Of a stretch of DNA of 32,513 nt, positions 23,990 through 32,513 are shown piece after piece; position 1 is the first letter of the stretch, and every line of letters starts with the position of its first letter. The notes under the pieces were generated by a model. It did no database searches. It was not told where the DNA came from and saw only the letters and a program-made list of their open reading frames with translations. The translations under genes were made by a program, and so were the position numbers. The DNA comes from Bacteroidales bacterium. GTDB taxonomy: Bacteria; Bacteroidota; Bacteroidia; Bacteroidales; PUMT01. Location of the stretch: NCBI GenBank assembly GCA_007133565.1, contig SLMM01000042.1, positions 1 through 32,513 of the forward strand. The letters run 5' to 3'.

Positions 23990-25321
23990 ATGATTGATAT
24001 GGGTAACAGATTTTTTTTATACAAAAGTTCAGTTGTTGCTGCTCTTGCCGGCTTCCTCTTCGGGTTTGACACCGTGGTTATATCGGGTGCGGAACAGTCT
24101 ATTCAGGCGCTTTGGGGTCTGAGCAGTACGCTGCACGGACTGGCAATCAGTATGGCCCTGTGGGGCACTGTAGCCGGATCGCTTATCGGCGGCTGGCCGG
24201 CTCATTATTTCGGGAGGCGCAAGACACTGTTGTGGATCGGGGTGCTTTACCTGTTGTCTGCATTTGGTTCGGCACTGGCCCCGGAGGTTTACACCTTTAT
24301 GATATCCAGGTTTCTGGGCGGACTGGGTATAGGTATTTCCACGGTAGCTGCGCCCATGTTCATTTCAGAGATTGCTCCGCCCAAATACAGGGGGAGACTG
24401 GCGGGCATGTTCCAGTTCAACATCGTATTCGGTATTCTCGTTGCGTTCCTGTCCAATTCACTGCTGGCCGGCATCGGTGAGAATGCATGGCGATGGATGC
24501 TTGGGGTGGAAGCTGTTCCCGCACTTGTTTTTGCATTGTTCTGCCTTGGCATACCCGAAAGTCCCCGCTGGCTCATTATCCGCAAAAGAGACCGGGAAGG
24601 CGGGATGGAGGTCTTCAGTAAGATCAATCCCGACCTGGAGAAGGATGAGCTTGTTAACCTTGTTAACCAGGTTGAGGCTACCGGCAATGAAAAACAGGCT
24701 GCCGGCAAATTCTTTACAAGGCGGTTGCTTACCCCGATAATGCTTGCATTTTTTATTGCCTTTTTCAACCAGCTATCAGGTATAAATGCCATACTCTATT
24801 TTGCACCCCGTATCTTTCAGATGACCGGACTAGAGGCACAGACTGCCATGCTGCAGTCCGTCGGCATTGGTGTTACGAACCTGATCTTTACTTTTGTCGG
24901 ACTCTGGCTGATAGACCGGCTGGGCAGGCGTACCCTGCTGTTCATAGGATCGTTCGGCTATATATTGTCACTGGGTCTCACGGCCTGGGCATTTGCCTCG
25001 CAGAACTTTGGTTTTGTGCCGGTTTTGATTTTTGCCTTCATTGCTGCCCATGCCGTCGGTCAGGGCGCCGTAATATGGGTATTCATAAGCGAGATATTTC
25101 CCAATCGACAGAGGGCATTCGGACAGTCGCTCGGCAGTTTTACCCACTGGTTTTTTGCTGCCCTTATTACACTGGTTTTCCCGTTCATGGCAGAGGCTCT
25201 GGCCCCGCAGTACATATTCGGCATATTCTGCGGCATGATGGTCCTTCAGCTTGTATGGGTTAAATTATTCATGCCCGAAACGAAAGGCATTCCGCTTGAG
25301 GAGCTGGAAAAGGAGCTTTAG
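23990..25321 (+). CDS. Sugar porter family MFS transporter
   Basis: This 443-aa protein has 12 predicted membrane segments. It carries the sugar porter signatures GRR after TM2, PESPRWL after TM6, RLGRR after TM8 and PETKGIPLEE at the end. This is the glucose/xylose/arabinose-type proton symporter or facilitator group. The QLSGINAILYFAPRIF stretch in TM7 is typical of hexose and pentose carriers. The substrate cannot be fixed from sequence. The start is ATG 23990; ATG 23999 is an alternative. A strong dyad at 23921-23943 suggests regulation. GH9 and GH144 enzymes nearby could supply glucose, but they are in other transcription units. Confidence 0.92.
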   Translation: MIDMGNRFFLYKSSVVAALAGFLFGFDTVVISGAEQSIQALWGLSSTLHGLAISMALWGTVAGSLIGGWPAHYFGRRKTLLWIGVLYLLSAFGSALAPEVYTFMISRFLGGLGIGISTVAAPMFISEIAPPKYRGRLAGMFQFNIVFGILVAFLSNSLLAGIGENAWRWMLGVEAVPALVFALFCLGIPESPRWLIIRKRDREGGMEVFSKINPDLEKDELVNLVNQVEATGNEKQAAGKFFTRRLLTPIMLAFFIAFFNQLSGINAILYFAPRIFQMTGLEAQTAMLQSVGIGVTNLIFTFVGLWLIDRLGRRTLLFIGSFGYILSLGLTAWAFASQNFGFVPVLIFAFIAAHAVGQGAVIWVFISEIFPNRQRAFGQSLGSFTHWFFAALITLVFPFMAEALAPQYIFGIFCGMMVLQLVWVKLFMPETKGIPLEELEKEL

Positions 25322-25429
25322 TTGATCAAATAACCCGTGTCAGGGAAATGCCCTGGCCGGACCTTGCCTGAACGGCGTTTGCACTGAAAAAACCCGGACC
25401 TGGCAAAGACAGCTTACTATAAGGAGCTG

Positions 25430-26035
25430 TTATTTTCTTGAATCAAGGAATCTTTTCACTGACATCCGTTCTTCTTCGGAAGCATGGTTTTCCATATAGT
25501 CTTTTACACGGCCGTGGGGCTCCTCATCTGCACTCACGAATATCATTGCGGCACTGTTCATGCAATATCTGAGTCCGGTAGGTGGGGGGCCATCATCAAA
25601 AACGTGTCCAAGATGCGATCCGCTTGACGAATCAATTATCTCAGTCCTGATCATGCCGTGCGATCTATCAGTTCTGTAGAGGATAACACCTTCTGTTATC
25701 GGCTCGAAAAAGCTTGGCCATCCGCAGCCGGAATCAAATTTGGAATCGGATGCAAAAAGCGGCTGGCCTGTGGCTGCCGAATAGTAAATTCCTGGCTTTC
25801 TGTTATCATACAATTCTCCCGTGAACGCCCTTTCAGTACCGGACCTCCTTAATATTTCGTACTGAAGCGGGTCAAGAATATCCTTCCATTCGCTGTCGCT
25901 TCTGCTGATCCTGTATTCTCCGTGATCATTATCTTTTGCTGCGGGGTGTTTTGACCTCATATCTGACAGGTTTTGGGAGCAGGCTGTGCCGGCCGTAACC
26001 AGCAAAGCCGCCGCAATTATCAAATTCTTTATCAT
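25430..26035 (-). CDS. msrB: Peptide-methionine (R)-S-oxide reductase MsrB, exported, zinc ligands lost
   Basis: This 201-aa protein has a lipoprotein-like signal (LLVTAGTAC, Cys at 19), so it repairs oxidised methionine outside the cytoplasm. The MsrB domain (about 45-180) has FTGELYDN, SKFDSGCGWPSFFEP with Cys104, HLGHVFDDGP and the catalytic Cys158 in RYCMNSAAM. The two CxxC pairs that bind zinc in E. coli MsrB are both replaced here: SAAT at residues 86-89 and a Ser-rich segment just before HLGHVF. Zinc-free MsrBs are known, so it may still be active. I chose ATG 26035; an ATG at 26059 would put a hydrophilic stretch before the signal. Confidence 0.92.
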   Translation of the reverse strand: MIKNLIIAAALLVTAGTACSQNLSDMRSKHPAAKDNDHGEYRISRSDSEWKDILDPLQYEILRRSGTERAFTGELYDNRKPGIYYSAATGQPLFASDSKFDSGCGWPSFFEPITEGVILYRTDRSHGMIRTEIIDSSSGSHLGHVFDDGPPPTGLRYCMNSAAMIFVSADEEPHGRVKDYMENHASEEERMSVKRFLDSRK

Positions 26036-26098
26036 ATATCCGGTATCGTTCATGTTCATACAATAATAAACACAGGGCAGCCGGGATTGTTTTAAAAA

Positions 26099-28636
26099 TC
26101 AGAACTGTTCATCTCCGAACGTGTCAACATCCCTTCTCAATGTGCGCCCGTTAAGGTTGAAGGAGTAAGAAATTCCGAGTTCCACTACCGGCCCGTAACG
26201 GTCATAATCGGTTTCCTGGAAAAAAATCTGGCGGCCTCCGCTGTCATAGGCGCGAGTTGACCAGTTAGTAACATTTGTGCCAAGAATGTCGAGTGCCCTC
26301 AGGGAGAGGTTCCATCCCTGCCACTGCGGTGGCGTGTAGCTGAGTGCTGCCCCGGCAACAAAGAACATGTTTTCCGACCCCTGGGCTGTAACGGTCGCCG
26401 ACCTCCAGTCGAAATCGACAACAAGCCTGAGTGACCGGCTAAGGAAGATGTTTGCATTACCGTTGATTGTCCAGTTGGTACTGCTGTTGTCTTCCATAAA
26501 GCCGAAAAATTCGCCGCTGACATTGAAATGGTAGAGAGAACCACCAAGGTATATTCTTGCCCTGTTACCCAGGGTTAGGTCAGTATTGAGCTCTGCACCA
26601 AGCGCCGTTGATGTGCCTGCGTTGGTGAAGCTGCGAATAAGAATATTCTCCTCATCGTACAATGTATAGATGCGGAATATAGCATTGTTAGTGCCCCGGT
26701 AAAACCCCGTAAGTCTTATATTCTGGTTTCCCGCCCTTTTAAGCCAGGAAAGTTCAAAATTGTTAAGGTACTCAGGTTCAAGGGCCGGATCTCCCACCTC
26801 GTACACTTCGTGGTGCCTGCGGTAAAGGAACGGTGCCATATTCTGGGTTTGTGGCCTGTTTATCCTTCGGCTGGCCGCAATAGTTATTTCGTCACCTTCA
26901 AAAACCGGGTACATCAGATGCACCGACGGGAAAAGATCTGTCCTGTTCAGTGAGTAACTTGATTTTGTTTCCCTGTCGAACAGGCTGAAGTAGTCCGGGT
27001 TGTCTATATCCATCACCTGGTCAGTATATTCCATTCTAAGGCCGGCCATAAACCCAAGGTCGCCGGCACTGCCAGAGTAGTTAAGGTATGCTGCATAGAT
27101 TCCCCTTCCAAGCTCAAAATCATTTTCAAGGCTTGAGAATGGGCCCCAGCTGTTGATGTCCACATTAAGGGTATCATAGCTGAATGAGCCCCGGTTGTTA
27201 AGATACTGGGGCTGGAGCCCGGCTCCAACGGTGTGACCGTTGTTCAGTTCACGCTGGTAATCTATATGGAGCCTGAAGCCGTTAAGAGGGGTATCGTCAG
27301 ATTGCATGAAATGTCTCTGTATCCCTGTTATCATGTCAGCCTCCTCGTTATAGGAATAATTCGGGTTACTCAGGTCACGCCTCAGCTCAGACCTCTCATA
27401 TGCCGCCATGATGTTGAGATCAGAATTTTCGTCAGGCTCAAAGCTGTATTCAGCTGTAACATTATGTATTATTCCCACCCTGTCACCTACATTGGGGTTG
27501 AATGTCCAGTAATCTGTCCCGTCAGCATAGGCGGGCGGTTCCTCAAGTCCCTCTCCCCGGTAAAGATAATATGCGCCCCTTGTCTCGCTCCTGTTTGCAA
27601 AGAAATATGACAGGTCAAGCGACGACTGCTCCGACATGTTAAGCACCAGTCCGCTGTTCACCGAGAAATTTTCATGCAGCTCCGGCCTGGCACCGGCACC
27701 CCGCAGCGTATAGTAGTTGCCGTTACCCTGCAGGATCCGGGCTGTGCCGTTCCTTACCCCGTTGGTGTTCCTGTTATTATAGTAGAGGTTGCCGTAAAGG
27801 GATAACCTGTCAGTATTATAGAGCATGTCAAGGTTGCCTCCGTACATATCGTTGTTCATATCATATCCGCTGTAGGGGTCTGTACTTTCACCCCACGGTG
27901 CTGCTCCGCCCTGCAGCCTGGCCGACACCGACAACCCTTCTATGGCCGCTCTTCGCGTATTGATATTGATTATGCCCCCGGCTCCCTGTGCGTCAAACCT
28001 GGCTCCCGGCACAGTAATTATCTCAACACTCTCTACCGATCCGGCCGATATCTGCGCGAGGAGCATGGACGGGTCCATCGTGGTAGGCCTCCCGTTCAGG
28101 TAGACAAGAAAATCGGATGCCCCCCTTACCGAAACCTCGCCGTCGGCACTTACCGAAACCGAGGGCAATCTCCCGAGCAGGTCCGATGCCGTGCCGCCCC
28201 TTGCAGTTTCAAAGTCCGCCGCCCTGTATGTTGTGCGATCAATACGTGACGAAGAAGTCCTTGCCATAGCGGTTACCTCGACCTCCTCAAGGTCTGTTGC
28301 CGACCGGTTCAGGTTAATTGTGCCAAGGTTTACACCTGGTGTTTCCGGTGAGAACTCAACTCCGCTTATTTCTGCAGGCTCGTAACCGATAAAGGAGATA
28401 ACCAGCCTGTAGCTTCCATATGGCAACCCACCGATCTTAAAGTTACCGTCTCCGTCAGAGACATCGCCGGTAACCGGAGCGGGATCATTGCCTGAGTAGA
28501 TGGCAATATTGGCAAACGGTATCCGCTCGCCGGTTTCGGGATCTGCAACTACGCCTGCCACTGATCCTGTTTGTGCTGTTAATGAATGGTATGTTAAAAT
28601 CAGAAGAATGGTAAAAAGTAATCTGCCTGTATGCAT
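26099..28636 (-). CDS. TonB-dependent receptor, OMP_b-brl_3 type
   Basis: This 845-aa outer-membrane protein has a signal peptide (MHTGRLLFTILLILTYHS), an N-terminal carboxypeptidase-regulatory-like domain (about 20-105: GSVAGVVADPETGERIPFAN), a plug (about 125-225: LLGRLPSVSVSADGEVSVRG, FDAQGAGGIININTRR) and a long beta barrel. The plug's GAGGIININT stretch and the barrel type (outer membrane beta-barrel family protein) separate it from SusC. It lacks a SusD partner. These receptors import siderophores, peptides or other ligands by TonB energy, but the ligand here is unknown. ATG 28636 is preferred over TTG 28663. Confidence 0.92.
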   Translation of the reverse strand: MHTGRLLFTILLILTYHSLTAQTGSVAGVVADPETGERIPFANIAIYSGNDPAPVTGDVSDGDGNFKIGGLPYGSYRLVISFIGYEPAEISGVEFSPETPGVNLGTINLNRSATDLEEVEVTAMARTSSSRIDRTTYRAADFETARGGTASDLLGRLPSVSVSADGEVSVRGASDFLVYLNGRPTTMDPSMLLAQISAGSVESVEIITVPGARFDAQGAGGIININTRRAAIEGLSVSARLQGGAAPWGESTDPYSGYDMNNDMYGGNLDMLYNTDRLSLYGNLYYNNRNTNGVRNGTARILQGNGNYYTLRGAGARPELHENFSVNSGLVLNMSEQSSLDLSYFFANRSETRGAYYLYRGEGLEEPPAYADGTDYWTFNPNVGDRVGIIHNVTAEYSFEPDENSDLNIMAAYERSELRRDLSNPNYSYNEEADMITGIQRHFMQSDDTPLNGFRLHIDYQRELNNGHTVGAGLQPQYLNNRGSFSYDTLNVDINSWGPFSSLENDFELGRGIYAAYLNYSGSAGDLGFMAGLRMEYTDQVMDIDNPDYFSLFDRETKSSYSLNRTDLFPSVHLMYPVFEGDEITIAASRRINRPQTQNMAPFLYRRHHEVYEVGDPALEPEYLNNFELSWLKRAGNQNIRLTGFYRGTNNAIFRIYTLYDEENILIRSFTNAGTSTALGAELNTDLTLGNRARIYLGGSLYHFNVSGEFFGFMEDNSSTNWTINGNANIFLSRSLRLVVDFDWRSATVTAQGSENMFFVAGAALSYTPPQWQGWNLSLRALDILGTNVTNWSTRAYDSGGRQIFFQETDYDRYGPVVELGISYSFNLNGRTLRRDVDTFGDEQF

Positions 28637-28823
28637 AAATGAGCCCAATTTAAGATTTGACAATTTTGAACTTTATAAATACATAGACAAATCATCGGGT
28701 AAAGAGTTTAATTTATTAAAAAATTTTAAGGCGTTGGCGACTGAATTTTTGGGTGATGTGAAATAAGCACAATCTGGCAGTCAGTCATGGATGCCGTATT
28801 ATTGAGGTATAGAGCGCGGTTCC

Positions 28824-30191
28824 CTACCAGCTTGTGAAGCCCAGTTTAGCGAGGCCCCCGGATATTTCAGGATTTTTCATAAAAAGGTCCCATAACAGTC
28901 CGGAGCGGTGGTTCTCGATCATTACCACGATAGGGCCCTGATCTATTGCAAGGTATTTTTCCGGGAACCAGTCCTCCGTTTTACTGAATGCATCATAGAA
29001 CCCGTATTTGCCAAACAACCTGTCGCCCAGCTCCTCATAGAAGTATCTCATTGCCTTCATCGAATATTCCGGGGTGTATGGAAAAGATGACAGGGCCGCG
29101 GTGGGTGATATGACCCCGAGGTCATTGTGGGGAGCGTGCGCAGAATAAAAACCAGGCGAATAGCTTGCTGTCAGTCCCCAGCAATCTTCTCCGTAACCCT
29201 TGTACCCGTGAGGGTTTTCGATACACCAGGCCCTGTTTATAAGTGTATGGTTTACATTGTGTTCCCAGTAGTTGGCATACTGGTCTTCCAGGTTCCTCGG
29301 ATCAAGTCCGAGATACGAATAGTGTGCCCAGAAAAGAGGCCCCCCGTACTCTTCAGCACCGTTATGCCTCATAGTCAGGGTGTACCCGTATTGAGTCACT
29401 TCGGTTCTGATATCCCCGTCCCGTGCCCAGCCTTCATGGTAAACTTCTGCCGGCACCGGATGCGTGGGGGAGGAGGCTGCAAGTATGTAAACGATAAGGC
29501 ATTCATCATAACCCCGTATCTGGTGCCCTATTTCCCACTTGTGGTTGGGAGACCAGTGCCAGTATAGCACGTTACTGCCGTCGCGCCTGTGCCAGTCCCA
29601 GTTAACCTGTCTCCAAAGGGTGTTGATCCTTTCAGAAAGTTTCATTTCACTGTCATTACCATCTATCAGGTACTGTCTGGCCGTTAGCAGTCCCTGAACC
29701 AGAAAGGCTGTTTCAACCAGGTCGGCCCCGTCATCCAGGGCACTGAAAGGCTTTACTTTCCCTGTTTCGCCGTGCAGCCAGTGTGGCCAGACCCCATTGA
29801 ACCGGTCCGTTCCCTCCAGGAATCCAATGATCTGCCCGATCCTTTCAACCCCTTCATTCCTGCTTATGTACCCTCTCTCAATACCCGCTATAATTGCCAT
29901 AATGCCAAATCCGGAACCGCCTGTAGTCACAACATCCTTGTCATCACCGGGATAATGCCCGTCAACATGGTACCTTTCGCGTGCCATTCCCGAAACAGGT
30001 TCAGCTCCGTCCCAGAAATACCTGAAGGTCCTTTCCTGTACAAGGTCGATCAGCTCTTCATCAGATAACCTGTATTCGTTCAGTTCATTATTTCGCCCAC
30101 AGCTTATCAAAAACAGCTGGATGGCAAGTAAAAACAACAGAACAGGGCTGTAAAACCCATATTGCCTGCTGGAGTTTGGAAAATATGTCAT
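28824..30191 (-). CDS. GH144-like endo-beta-1,2-glucanase (glucoamylase-like family), lipoprotein
   Basis: This 455-aa protein has a signal with lipobox FLISC (Cys at about 31). The mature part (ELIDLVQERTFRYFWDGAEP, VVTTGGSGFGIMAIIAGIER, NGVWPHWLHGETG) is the 'glucoamylase' Pfam domain of Bacteroidota proteins. Characterised Bacteroidota members (Chitinophaga pinensis) define GH144 endo-beta-1,2-glucanases, which cut bacterial cyclic or linear beta-1,2-glucan. The later segments GLDPRNLEDQYANYWEHNVN and NPHGYKGYGEDCWGLTASYS are strongly conserved there. Activity on beta-1,2-glucan is inferred from the family. It sits 187 bp downstream-numbered from the TonB receptor start, on the same strand, without a SusCD pair. 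Confidence 0.85.
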   Translation of the reverse strand: MTYFPNSSRQYGFYSPVLLFLLAIQLFLISCGRNNELNEYRLSDEELIDLVQERTFRYFWDGAEPVSGMARERYHVDGHYPGDDKDVVTTGGSGFGIMAIIAGIERGYISRNEGVERIGQIIGFLEGTDRFNGVWPHWLHGETGKVKPFSALDDGADLVETAFLVQGLLTARQYLIDGNDSEMKLSERINTLWRQVNWDWHRRDGSNVLYWHWSPNHKWEIGHQIRGYDECLIVYILAASSPTHPVPAEVYHEGWARDGDIRTEVTQYGYTLTMRHNGAEEYGGPLFWAHYSYLGLDPRNLEDQYANYWEHNVNHTLINRAWCIENPHGYKGYGEDCWGLTASYSPGFYSAHAPHNDLGVISPTAALSSFPYTPEYSMKAMRYFYEELGDRLFGKYGFYDAFSKTEDWFPEKYLAIDQGPIVVMIENHRSGLLWDLFMKNPEISGGLAKLGFTSW

Positions 30192-30276
30192 GGCTGATCT
30201 CTTTTCCTGTAAATATAATGCTTAGTTATAAGAATATGCAGTTATCGGAGGGGTATTGCAGACAATATTGCCGGTA

Positions 30277-30312
30277 CAAAAAAAGCAGGAAACTGCAAGG
30301 TTTCCTGCTTTT
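30277..30312 (-). terminator. Strong terminator after tRNA-Leu(GAG)
   Basis: AGCAGGAAAC (30284-30293) and GTTTCCTGCT (30300-30309) form a perfect 10-bp stem with a TGCAAG loop. On the minus strand the 3' arm is followed by a T-run (30283-30278). It begins right at the tRNA 3' end and probably ends the two-tRNA transcript. Confidence 0.85.
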
Positions 30313-30400
30313 TGGTGCCCAGGACTGGACTCGAACCAGCACGCCCTGAACGAGCACCAGCCCCTCAAGCTGGCGTGTCTACCGATTTCACCACCTGGGC
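30313..30400 (-). tRNA. tRNA-Leu (anticodon GAG), CCA encoded
   Basis: The minus strand folds as an 88-nt tRNA with acceptor GCCCAGG/CCTGGGC, a long variable arm, T arm CTGG-TTCGAGT-CCAG and an anticodon stem CCAGC/GCTGG with loop TTGAGGG. The anticodon is GAG, so it reads CUC/CUU leucine codons. The 3' CCA is encoded in the DNA. Confidence 0.95.
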
Positions 30401-30477
30401 CCGGTATAAATTATGCCTTTATCACAAACCGGTGTTTTGCCTTTGCCGGTTGTTAGAAGGATTTTAACTTTTTCCTG

Positions 30478-30561
30478 TGCCCAGAACAGGACTCGAACCT
30501 GCACGTACTTGCGTACACTAGTCCCTGAAACTAGCGCGTCTACCAATTCCGCCATCTGGGC
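30478..30561 (-). tRNA. tRNA-Leu (anticodon CAG), CCA not encoded
   Basis: The minus strand folds as an 84-nt tRNA with acceptor GCCCAGA/TCTGGGC, variable arm GTAC-GCAA-GTAC, T arm CAGG-TTCGAGT-CCTG, and anticodon stem CTAGT/ACTAG with loop TTCAGGG. The anticodon is CAG, reading CUG. After the discriminator A the DNA reads CAGG, so CCA must be added by an enzyme, unlike in its neighbour. Confidence 0.93.
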
Positions 30562-30855
30562 AGCATGACCGGTTGTGTCTTCAAAGAACCGTTTTTCTCA
30601 ACCGGGCAACAAAAATAATCAATTTTTACTTCAAAATTATCCGGGGGACTAAAAATTACAGAAATTTTCAGGGATTATCATTTTTTCTGGCAGTGGTTAC
30701 TATTTTTCTAAAAACCAGCCCCGGCCAACGCCGAATCGTTGAACTGAATTTTCAGGTTTAGTTTAGGGGATATTAATTGACAACAGGAGAAGCAATCCCT
30801 GGCAACCAATACCCGGCAACCAACATCCGGCGTGAATAAACCCGGCATCACATTA

Positions 30856-32513
30856 CTAAAGGTTTTCCAGCACAAAGCCGGTTATCCTCTCGTACATGTG
30901 CTGTGCTGCGCTGCCCCTTATCCCGTGGCTGTGGTTGGGGTAGAGCAGCAGCTCGAAATGCTTGCCGGCTGCGATCATCCGGTCCACCATCTCGATCGTG
31001 TTCTGCAGGTGCACATTGTCGTCGGCAGTGCCGTGGATGATCATGAAATGGCCCTTCAGCTTGTCGACGTGGTTGATAGGCGAATTATCGTCGTATCCGT
31101 CGGCATTCTCCTGTGGCGTCCTCATATAACGTTCGGTGTAAATAGTATCATAGAACCGCCAGTTGGTTACCGGTGCGCCGGATACGCCCAGCCTGAATAT
31201 ATCAGCGCCTTTGGTAAGGCAGAGGCCTACCATGTATCCGCCGTAGCTCCAACCGAAGATGCCGATACGCGTTTCATCAATCCAGCTTTTTGACCCCATG
31301 TACTTTGCCGCTTCTATCTGGTCGATGGTCTCATATTTCCCAAGCTGCAGGTAGGTGGACTTCATGAATTCCTCGCCCCGTGCCCCGGTGCCCCGGTTGT
31401 CGACGCAGACTATCACGTAACCCTTCTGCACAAGCATCTGATACCATGCGCCTGCCGTGTAGGAATCCCTGACCGCCTGGTGGCCGGGCCCGCCATACAC
31501 ATACATGAACAGCGGATATTCACCGTTTTCGTCAAAGTCCGGCGGCTTGATGATATAACCGTTAAGATCGATACCCTCCGATGTAGTGAAGGTAAAAAAC
31601 TCCTTTCTGCTGAACCCGTATTCCTCCGTAACCTGTTTCAGCCGGCTGTTGTCCTCCAGAACCCTTATAAGCTGTCCGCTCTGGTCATGCAACGTGATAT
31701 TTGCCGGTGTGTTGGCATCGCTGTGGTAGTTGATATAATACCTGAAACCGTTGCTGAATACTGCATTGTTTGTGCCGTCCTCAGGTGTGATCCTCTTTTT
31801 GTTCCTGCTGTTCAGTGATATGCTGTAAACATTCCGCTGCAGCGGGGAAGTCTCCGATGAGCTGTAGTAAAGGACCCCGTTGCCGTGGTCGATGCCGATA
31901 AGCCGGTCAACCTCCCAGTCGCCCGATGTAACCGCGTTACGGAACCTGCCGTTCATGTCATACAGGTAAAAATGCATCCATCCGCTTCTTTCGCTCATTA
32001 CAATGAAGTGTTTGCCGTCTTCGAGAAAAGTTATCATATTGTCTGAGGTCTCCCTTATGAAATACCTGTTGGCCTCCTCCCACAGCACCTCTGAACGTCC
32101 GGTGGCTGCATCTGCCAGCAGCACCTCTATGTGGTTCTGCAGCCTGTTGAGCCGGTATATGGCAAGTTTTGAAGGATCCCGGGTCCATTTTATGCGCGGA
32201 ATGTACTGGTCGGTTTCCTCTCCAACATCCATTTCGGTGAAGCTGCCCTTATGTATGTCATATACATGGATTGTCACCAGTGCATTTTTCTCGCCCGCCT
32301 TGGGGTACTTGAACTGGTACCAGTGCGGGTAGAGATCGCCGTAAATGGTCATGTTGAACATTTTCACATGGCTCTCGTCGAAGCGGTAAAACGCAAGTTT
32401 CCGGCTGTCGGGCGACCATGCAAAAGCCCTGTTGAAGCTGAACTCCTCCTCATACACCCAGTCCGGCGCCCCGTTTATGATCTCATTCTCCTTTCCGTCG
32501 GTTGTAACCTGAA
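30856..32513 (-). CDS. Dipeptidyl-peptidase IV-like S9B peptidase (partial, N-terminus off window)
   Basis: The frame is open to the window edge, so 551 C-terminal residues are visible and the start is outside. Upstream of a misleading GTG at 32457 the frame continues (NGAPDWVYEEEFSFNRAFAW), which is the DPP IV-family glutamate motif (two Glu that hold the substrate N-terminus). The propeller is followed by the hydrolase domain with GWSYGGYM (Ser codon at 31246-31248), HGTADDNVH (Asp) and PNHSHGI (His). The enzyme removes X-Pro dipeptides from peptide N-termini, probably in the periplasm, as is usual in Bacteroidota. It probably stands alone downstream of the tRNA pair. Confidence 0.93.
   Translation of the reverse strand, partial: QVTTDGKENEIINGAPDWVYEEEFSFNRAFAWSPDSRKLAFYRFDESHVKMFNMTIYGDLYPHWYQFKYPKAGEKNALVTIHVYDIHKGSFTEMDVGEETDQYIPRIKWTRDPSKLAIYRLNRLQNHIEVLLADAATGRSEVLWEEANRYFIRETSDNMITFLEDGKHFIVMSERSGWMHFYLYDMNGRFRNAVTSGDWEVDRLIGIDHGNGVLYYSSSETSPLQRNVYSISLNSRNKKRITPEDGTNNAVFSNGFRYYINYHSDANTPANITLHDQSGQLIRVLEDNSRLKQVTEEYGFSRKEFFTFTTSEGIDLNGYIIKPPDFDENGEYPLFMYVYGGPGHQAVRDSYTAGAWYQMLVQKGYVIVCVDNRGTGARGEEFMKSTYLQLGKYETIDQIEAAKYMGSKSWIDETRIGIFGWSYGGYMVGLCLTKGADIFRLGVSGAPVTNWRFYDTIYTERYMRTPQENADGYDDNSPINHVDKLKGHFMIIHGTADDNVHLQNTIEMVDRMIAAGKHFELLLYPNHSHGIRGSAAQHMYERITGFVLENL

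Noticed and set aside
25341-25355. CAGGG/CCCTG hairpin as terminator between the MFS and MsrB genes
   Set aside because: The stem is only 5 bp and no T-run follows in either direction.
26099-30191. Polysaccharide utilisation locus formed by the TonB receptor and GH144-like gene
   Set aside because: The receptor is not of SusC type and there is no SusD or regulator, so a PUL cannot be claimed.
32457-32513. Start of the DPP IV-like gene at 32457
   Set aside because: The codon there is GTG inside a conserved DWVYEEEFSF motif, and the frame stays open to the window edge, so the true start is off the window.

Overview
The window looks like chromosomal DNA of a member of the Bacteroidota (Bacteroidales/Marinilabiliales-like). 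The grounds are: an OMP_b-brl_3-type TonB-dependent receptor, several exported proteins with lipoprotein signals, matches to the Bacteroidota promoter TTTG-N(17-23)-TAnnTTTG, few Shine-Dalgarno sites, and small peptides with Bacteroidales-style 'EMNAIRGG' double-glycine leaders. The genus cannot be fixed from the sequence alone. I saw no transposase, phage gene or CRISPR array.

Layout. 1-255 is the start of a secreted protein cut by the window edge. 432-2531 is an exported S9A prolyl oligopeptidase. 2733-3053 is a small membrane protein with a strong terminator. 3197-4197 is an ECF sigma factor followed by a membrane protein, ending at a hairpin shared with a sensor-less histidine kinase (4305-5159). 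5266-10811 is the most unusual part: a one-TM TPR protein with an anti-sigma-like N-terminus, three tiny double-glycine-leader peptide genes, an exported TPR-CHAT (caspase/separase-like) protein with a C-terminal membrane anchor, and a sigma-70 family factor convergent with it. 10995-17106 is housekeeping: an MscS channel, RlmB, an ABC-F ATPase, RlmD and a flavodoxin-domain protein. 17323-17610 is an unknown 95-aa protein. 17622-22888 is a same-strand group of LPP20/CsgG-type lipoproteins with a GH9 glycosidase between them. 22992-30191 holds a Mut7-C protein, a sugar-porter MFS transporter, an exported MsrB that has lost its zinc cysteines, a TonB-dependent receptor and a GH144-like beta-1,2-glucanase. 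Two tRNA-Leu genes follow, and the window ends inside an S9B dipeptidyl-peptidase IV-like gene.

How the genes may work together. The housekeeping genes centre on 23S rRNA modification and ribosome rescue. GH9, GH144 and the sugar porter suggest beta-glucan use, although there is no SusD and they do not form one polysaccharide utilisation locus. The 5266-10811 group is the best candidate for an undescribed system. Its sigma factor has a textbook promoter, its CHAT protein would face the periplasm, and the peptides carry Asp-rich or Cys-rich cores with a shared 'DDIL' motif. No maturation enzyme or exporter for the peptides lies in the window. That the CHAT protein acts on the peptides or on the regulator pair is inference from gene order only.
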